DNA from: Streptomyces albofaciens JCM 4342
GTDB taxonomy: Bacteria; Actinomycetota; Actinomycetes; Streptomycetales; Streptomycetaceae
Reading direction: 5' to 3'
Length of the DNA: 64,000 bases
NCBI RefSeq assembly: GCF_008634025.1
Contig: NZ_PDCM01000001.1
Span: 3,814,501 to 3,878,500 of the forward strand
Made by a program: the position numbers and the translations under genes. This document shows, piece by piece, positions 60,641-64,000 of the stretch. Below the pieces are notes generated by a model, which was not told where the DNA came from, did not search any database, and was given only the letters and a program-made list of their open reading frames with translations. The number at the start of each line of letters is the position of its first letter. The stretch's first letter is position 1.

Positions 60641-62380
60641 TCAGGTGAGACCGTGCCCGCAGCGGGGCCCCGGGAGGGGACCGCTGCGGGTTTCCTTTTG
60701 CGCGGTGCGGGTGGGGACGAGGGGTACGGCGGCGGGTACGGATCCGGGCGCGGGGACGCCCGCCGGTCCGGAGGCCGCCAGCGCGATGGCCAGCAGGACC
60801 TGGCTGTACGCGGGTCCGGGGCCGTACCAGACGTCCTGATACGCGTGCTCGACGGCCCTGCGCAGCCAGGCCACCGCGGTGCCGGTGTCCGCGCGGCGCA
60901 GGGCCAGGACGCCGCGGGCGTGCGCGACGCGGGCCAGTGTGTCCGCGTCGGCGTGCCGGGCGGCCGCGTGCGTGGCCCGGTCGAGCAGTGACTCGGCGGT
61001 GCGGTGGGCGTGGTCCTGCGCGGCGAGCCAGCCCGCCAGCCACAGGGCGCGGGCCCGTACGGCGGCGTCCTCGCCACAGCGCCGCAGCAGCCGGCCGAGA
61101 TGGGCGCGGCCCTCCCGCCGCCGGCCGCAGACGGCCCACCGGAACCAGAGCGAGACCGCGGTGTCCAGGGCGGTACGGGCGTCCGCGGGGTCCAGCGGGG
61201 GCCGGGTCAGCGCAGCCCGCAGGTTGTGCTGCTCGGTTTCGACCAACTGCACGGCGCTCCGGCGGTCGGGGCCCTGCCAGGCGATCTGAGCCTCGGCGGC
61301 AAGCGCGGCGCAGGCCATCCGGAACGCGCGCAGCGCTGCGGCCTCCTCGCCCACCGCCCGCAAGCGCGCCAGGCCCACGGTGCGGGCGGCGGCGGGGAGA
61401 CGGTAGCGGGGTGGGGCAGGGGGGCGGGGACGAGGGGCACCGGGGTCGGCAGCGCGGGCTGTGGCGGCGGTCGGGGTGTCCCGTACGCGAACGAGGACGG
61501 ACGCTCGCAGCAGGCGTTCGAGAGCCGCCTCGACCTGCTTCGCAGGAACGTCACTGCTGATGCCGACACACCCCGCCAGCCAGCCGTCGAAGTCCCCGGG
61601 GAGGGTGGAGAGCCGCGCCCACACCAGGCGATCGGCGGCGGTGAGCGGGGCGGGGGAGGAGGGCGGGCCGGGGTCGCCTGCTGGGACGTATGGCGCAAGG
61701 GTGGCCGCCCCGTACAGCTCGGGTGCGATCGCGTACGAAGCGGGCGCGATCCCGGGCAGCTTGGGCGCGATCCCGGACGGCTCGGGCGCGATCCCGGGCA
61801 GCTCGGGCGCGATCACCTCCGGCTCGGAAGCGCCCGCACCGTCCGGCCGCACCCTCCGCACCTCGACGACCCGCTCCGCCCCCACCCCCAACGGCTGCCG
61901 AGCGGTGGCCACGATCCGCAGGTCATCCGCGGCGGGTGCGCCCGCCCTCGCCACCCCCACGTGCCTCGCCACCCCCATGTGTCCCGTCCCCGCCCGCAGC
62001 AGCTGCCGCACCAGCCAGGCGCACGCGCCGGCCACGGGATCGCAGTCGTCGAGCAGTACGGTCAGGCCGTGCCGGGCGCAGTAGGCGGCCAGGGCCTGCG
62101 GCGCCGTGTCGTACGGCAGGCCCGCCGCCCGGTTGAGGGCCGCGGTGACGCCGTCCCCGGTCACGTTCTCCCGGCAGCCGACCCGGACGAAGCCGCCGGG
62201 GCGGCCGTCGTGCCGCGCGGCCTCCTCCAGGACGGCTCGGGCGAGTGTGCTCTTCCCCACGTTCGCGGGGCCGGTCACGGTCACCAGCGGGGTACGGGCG
62301 AGCAGCCCCCGCAGGGCGCTGCGCTCCGCCGCGCGGCCCGTGATCCCGGGCGGCGGCGGGTCCTCGGCCCCTGAGCTCAT
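60641..62380 (-). CDS. NB-ARC/AAA-type ATPase with helical repeats, no DNA-binding domain
   Basis: A 579-residue STAND-like ATPase related to the ATPase half of AfsR/LuxR regulators. Walker A is VTGPANVGKSTLA (34-46) and Walker B LTVLLDDCDP (105-114). A winged-helix-like segment near 280 (LSTLPGDFDGWLAGCVGISS) and TPR-like helices to about 530 follow. No helix-turn-helix output domain is present at either end. Between the ATPase core and the next domain lies IAPELPGIAPEPSGIAPKLP, encoded by 21-bp repeats. Start ATG 62380. Confidence 0.82.
   Translation of the reverse strand: MSSGAEDPPPPGITGRAAERSALRGLLARTPLVTVTGPANVGKSTLARAVLEEAARHDGRPGGFVRVGCRENVTGDGVTAALNRAAGLPYDTAPQALAAYCARHGLTVLLDDCDPVAGACAWLVRQLLRAGTGHMGVARHVGVARAGAPAADDLRIVATARQPLGVGAERVVEVRRVRPDGAGASEPEVIAPELPGIAPEPSGIAPKLPGIAPASYAIAPELYGAATLAPYVPAGDPGPPSSPAPLTAADRLVWARLSTLPGDFDGWLAGCVGISSDVPAKQVEAALERLLRASVLVRVRDTPTAATARAADPGAPRPRPPAPPRYRLPAAARTVGLARLRAVGEEAAALRAFRMACAALAAEAQIAWQGPDRRSAVQLVETEQHNLRAALTRPPLDPADARTALDTAVSLWFRWAVCGRRREGRAHLGRLLRRCGEDAAVRARALWLAGWLAAQDHAHRTAESLLDRATHAAARHADADTLARVAHARGVLALRRADTGTAVAWLRRAVEHAYQDVWYGPGPAYSQVLLAIALAASGPAGVPAPGSVPAAVPLVPTRTAQKETRSGPLPGPRCGHGLT
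60656..60697 (+). terminator. intrinsic terminator after dedA
   Basis: 10-bp perfect stem CCCGCAGCGG/CCGCTGCGGG (60656-60665 with 60681-60690), followed by TTTCCTTTT. It lies within the last 60 bp of the convergent ATPase gene, whose C-terminal codons therefore encode the hairpin. Confidence 0.85.
61720..61824 (-). repeat. 21-bp in-frame tandem repeat, 5 copies
   Basis: Units begin at 61720, 61741, 61762, 61783 and 61804. The middle three are nearly identical. Each encodes one IAPxLPG-type heptapeptide of the ATPase. Unit length keeps the frame, so copy number can change without breaking the gene. Confidence 0.9.
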
Positions 62381-62707
62381 CGATCATCCCCGTCCGCGGC
62401 ACCGCACCGTGCCGCGCCGTCGCCAGTCGGGAACACACGATGCCCGGAGCCCGCGGCGCGAATCAACCGCATCGCGACATACCGATCGAGGGAACCTGAA
62501 CCCGCCTGTTCGACATCCATATGCCTGGAAGCGCACGACGGGGTGCGCGGCCGTGCCGTCGTCCCGCGCGGGGGCGGCCGGACGCTGCCCCGGGGGAGCG
62601 TCGGCCGGCCGACCGGCTGATCTTATTCTGGTGTCTTTCGCCTGACGGGGCGGAGGGCAGCACCCGCTGTCCCCGCCCGGACATGAGTTTGCGAGGAGTT
62701 CGTCCCG
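62381..62707. other. intergenic region before the lipoprotein esterase
   Basis: About 327 bp between divergent genes. No gene is seen. TTATTCTG near 62633 is AT-rich relative to its surroundings and could be part of the rightward promoter; AGGAG at 62694 is the ribosome site of the next gene. Confidence 0.35.
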
Positions 62708-63733
62708 ATGAAGCGCCTGCGTACCAGTACCGCGGCCGTCGCCGCGGTGAGCCTGCTGGCGATGGGGCTCGCGGCCGGCTGCGGAACCAAGGACCGGGAC
62801 GAGGTCGACGCCTCCCATGTGCCGCAGCTGCGTCCGCAGGCGCGCGAGGCGAGCAGCGGTACCGCCAAGGTGATCCAGCCCACCGGGCCGCGGTCGGACT
62901 TCGTGACCGAGCGCACCACCGGCGACGACGGCACGAAGATAGTCAAGACCCGCTGGCACGGGAAGAAATCCGGGTTCACCGGCGACATATGGTCCTGGGT
63001 GCCGCCGCAGTACAACCAGCCGCAGTACGCGAAGAGCGGTTTTCCGGTCCTCATAGCGCTGCCCGGCTCGTACGGCTACCCGAACAACTACTGGATCGGC
63101 GGCGACTTCAAGCTGGAGGAGAAGATCGCCGAATGGTCGCAGTCCGGCAAGACGCTGCCGTTCATCCTGGTGATGCCGGTCCTGAACCCGAAGAAGAAGT
63201 ACTACGACGGCAGTGACATCCCCGGCCAGCCGAAGATGGGCACCTGGCTGACGGAGGACGTCCCGGCCTTCGCCCGCGCCAATTACCGTACGTACGACAG
63301 CCGTGACGGATGGGCGTTCATGGGGTCCTCCTCGGGCGGATTCGCGGGCCTGAAGGCCGTGCTGAAGAACCCGCGGAAATTCAAGGCGGTCATCGCGAAC
63401 GGCCCCGACACCCTGCCGGATTCCCCGATGTGGAACGGCCACCCCAAGGAGAAGCGGGCCAACGACCCGCGCTGGCTGGCCGAGCAGCTGAAGGCCAAGG
63501 GCGGCCCCGATGTCTACCTCGCCTTCGAGCTGGGCTCGAAGGAGGTGGCCGTGCCGTACGTGAAGAAGTTCATCAAGGAACACACCGGCGGCCCGATCCA
63601 CCACACGCTGTTCGAGATCCCCGACGGCCGGCACAGCGGCCACACCTACATCCAGCGCATGCCGGAGTCGCTGCACTGGATCAGCGAGCAGATGCTGGGC
63701 CCGGTACCGGCCCAGGCCCGGACCAAGTCCTGA
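62708..63733 (+). CDS. exported lipoprotein esterase (esterase D/alpha-beta hydrolase type)
   Basis: A 341-residue protein with a lipoprotein signal: basic start, hydrophobic segment and lipobox LAAGC (Cys25). The catalytic domain has IALPGSYGYPNNYW, the nucleophile elbow MGSSSGGFAG with a central Ser, and the His in DGRHSGHTYIQRM. It resembles the putative-esterase/mycolyltransferase-like fold (antigen-85/esterase D group). It is likely anchored outside the membrane. AGGAG precedes the ATG by about 9 nt. Confidence 0.9.
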   Translation: MKRLRTSTAAVAAVSLLAMGLAAGCGTKDRDEVDASHVPQLRPQAREASSGTAKVIQPTGPRSDFVTERTTGDDGTKIVKTRWHGKKSGFTGDIWSWVPPQYNQPQYAKSGFPVLIALPGSYGYPNNYWIGGDFKLEEKIAEWSQSGKTLPFILVMPVLNPKKKYYDGSDIPGQPKMGTWLTEDVPAFARANYRTYDSRDGWAFMGSSSGGFAGLKAVLKNPRKFKAVIANGPDTLPDSPMWNGHPKEKRANDPRWLAEQLKAKGGPDVYLAFELGSKEVAVPYVKKFIKEHTGGPIHHTLFEIPDGRHSGHTYIQRMPESLHWISEQMLGPVPAQARTKS

Positions 63734-63787
63734 GAGGGCCCGGAAGCTCCTGACAGCTCGCCGCCGCCGCTCGTCGGCAGCTGTCGC

Positions 63788-64000
63788 TCACGCCACCGCA
63801 GGAACGGACGCGGCTGCGCGACGGCGTTTGCAGTACGCGACGGTCAGCACGGCCAGCAACGGGCCCCACAGGGCCAGGGGTGCGTAGCAGAAGTAGTACC
63901 AGGCGGCCTCCCAGCCGGTGGTCAGGGACGGGGAGCCGGCGGGCAGGCCGTCGCCTTGGAACGTGGTGCCCCTGATCTCGGAGACGGTGAACAGGAGGGT
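63788..64000 (-). CDS. membrane protein, C-terminal part only (cut by the window end)
   Basis: The last 70 codons of a leftward gene that begins outside the window. It reads TTGWEAAWYYFCYAPLALWG, then PLLAVLTVAYCKRRR, one clear TM helix followed by a basic tail and a stop at 63788-63790. The loop before the helix (EIRGTTFQGDGLPAGSP) is typical of small actinobacterial membrane proteins. Family not determinable. A weak 7-bp stem (63752-63785) separates it from the convergent esterase gene. Confidence 0.65.
   Translation of the reverse strand, partial: TLLFTVSEIRGTTFQGDGLPAGSPSLTTGWEAAWYYFCYAPLALWGPLLAVLTVAYCKRRRAAASVPAVA

Noticed and set aside
1..64000. rRNA, tRNA, prophage or a complete secondary-metabolite cluster
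   Set aside because: No conserved tRNA/rRNA segments, phage structural genes, or PKS/NRPS/terpene core genes were recognised; the single acyl-CoA ligase and LAL regulator are not enough.

Overview
The window is a high-GC, gene-dense chromosomal segment whose codon usage (third positions almost always G or C), frequent GTG/TTG starts, 4-8 bp gene overlaps and gene families (stand-alone EF-Tu3, LAL-type LuxR regulator, ECF sigma factors with DGPF or membrane partners, DUF4232 and M4 secreted proteins, PL9 pectate lyase) point to Streptomyces or a close relative. I see no rRNA, tRNA or CRISPR array. Annotation is from reading alone; family names are recognised from motifs, not database searches.

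Layout. 1-8.8 kb: a GNAT acetyltransferase, an apparently orphan sensor kinase coupled to a small lipoprotein-like ORF, a TetR regulator divergent from a DUF1348/NTF2-like gene with two perfect palindromic operators between them, then a secreted thermolysin-like protease, a DUF4232 secreted protein and a LysR/alpha-beta hydrolase divergon. 8.8-16.5 kb: secreted pectate lyase-like protein, flavin reductase, Tat-exported endonuclease/exonuclease/phosphatase-like protein, DUF2277, F420/PPOX enzyme, AlkB, several small proteins, a permuted papain-fold amidase-like protein, a free-standing EF-G domain-IV-like protein and a tautomerase. 16.8-24.5 kb: a repeat-plus-membrane protein, a DGPF/ECF42 pair, and an ECF sigma / membrane partner / PIG-V mannosyltransferase operon. 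24.5-32 kb: OYE alkene reductase divergent from MerR, a 22-bp tandem repeat array, a large LAL regulator, an AEC transporter and a GT4 glycosyltransferase.

32.1-37.1 kb is an overlapping response regulator / histidine kinase / GT39 operon whose last gene is interrupted by an IS5-family element. The element has matched ends, a TCA target duplication and an exactly restorable host reading frame. 37.2-45.9 kb: LysR/ketopantoate-reductase divergon, a dienelactone-hydrolase-like protein lacking its nucleophile, a zinc alcohol dehydrogenase operon, a solitary cytochrome oxidase subunit I with a small membrane partner, and a PCD-VOC fusion. 46.5-49.5 kb: a decayed 2-isopropylmalate/homocitrate-synthase-like gene overlaps the start of a GH85 endo-beta-N-acetylglucosaminidase that has no visible export signal.

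49.7-64 kb: acyl-CoA ligase, uppP beside a TVP38/DedA-superfamily gene, a 45-nt polypurine run, tuf3 with a structured leader, a patatin-like lipase, a spermidine-synthase-like protein with a repeat-encoded Ser/Asp/Pro-rich N-terminus, an MFS exporter, a hotdog thioesterase-like protein, DedA, an NB-ARC-like ATPase with in-frame 21-bp repeats, a lipoprotein esterase and the cut 3' end of a membrane protein. Two themes recur: cell-envelope and undecaprenyl-phosphate functions, and short GC-rich tandem repeats just past gene ends or, in two cases, expanded inside coding sequence.
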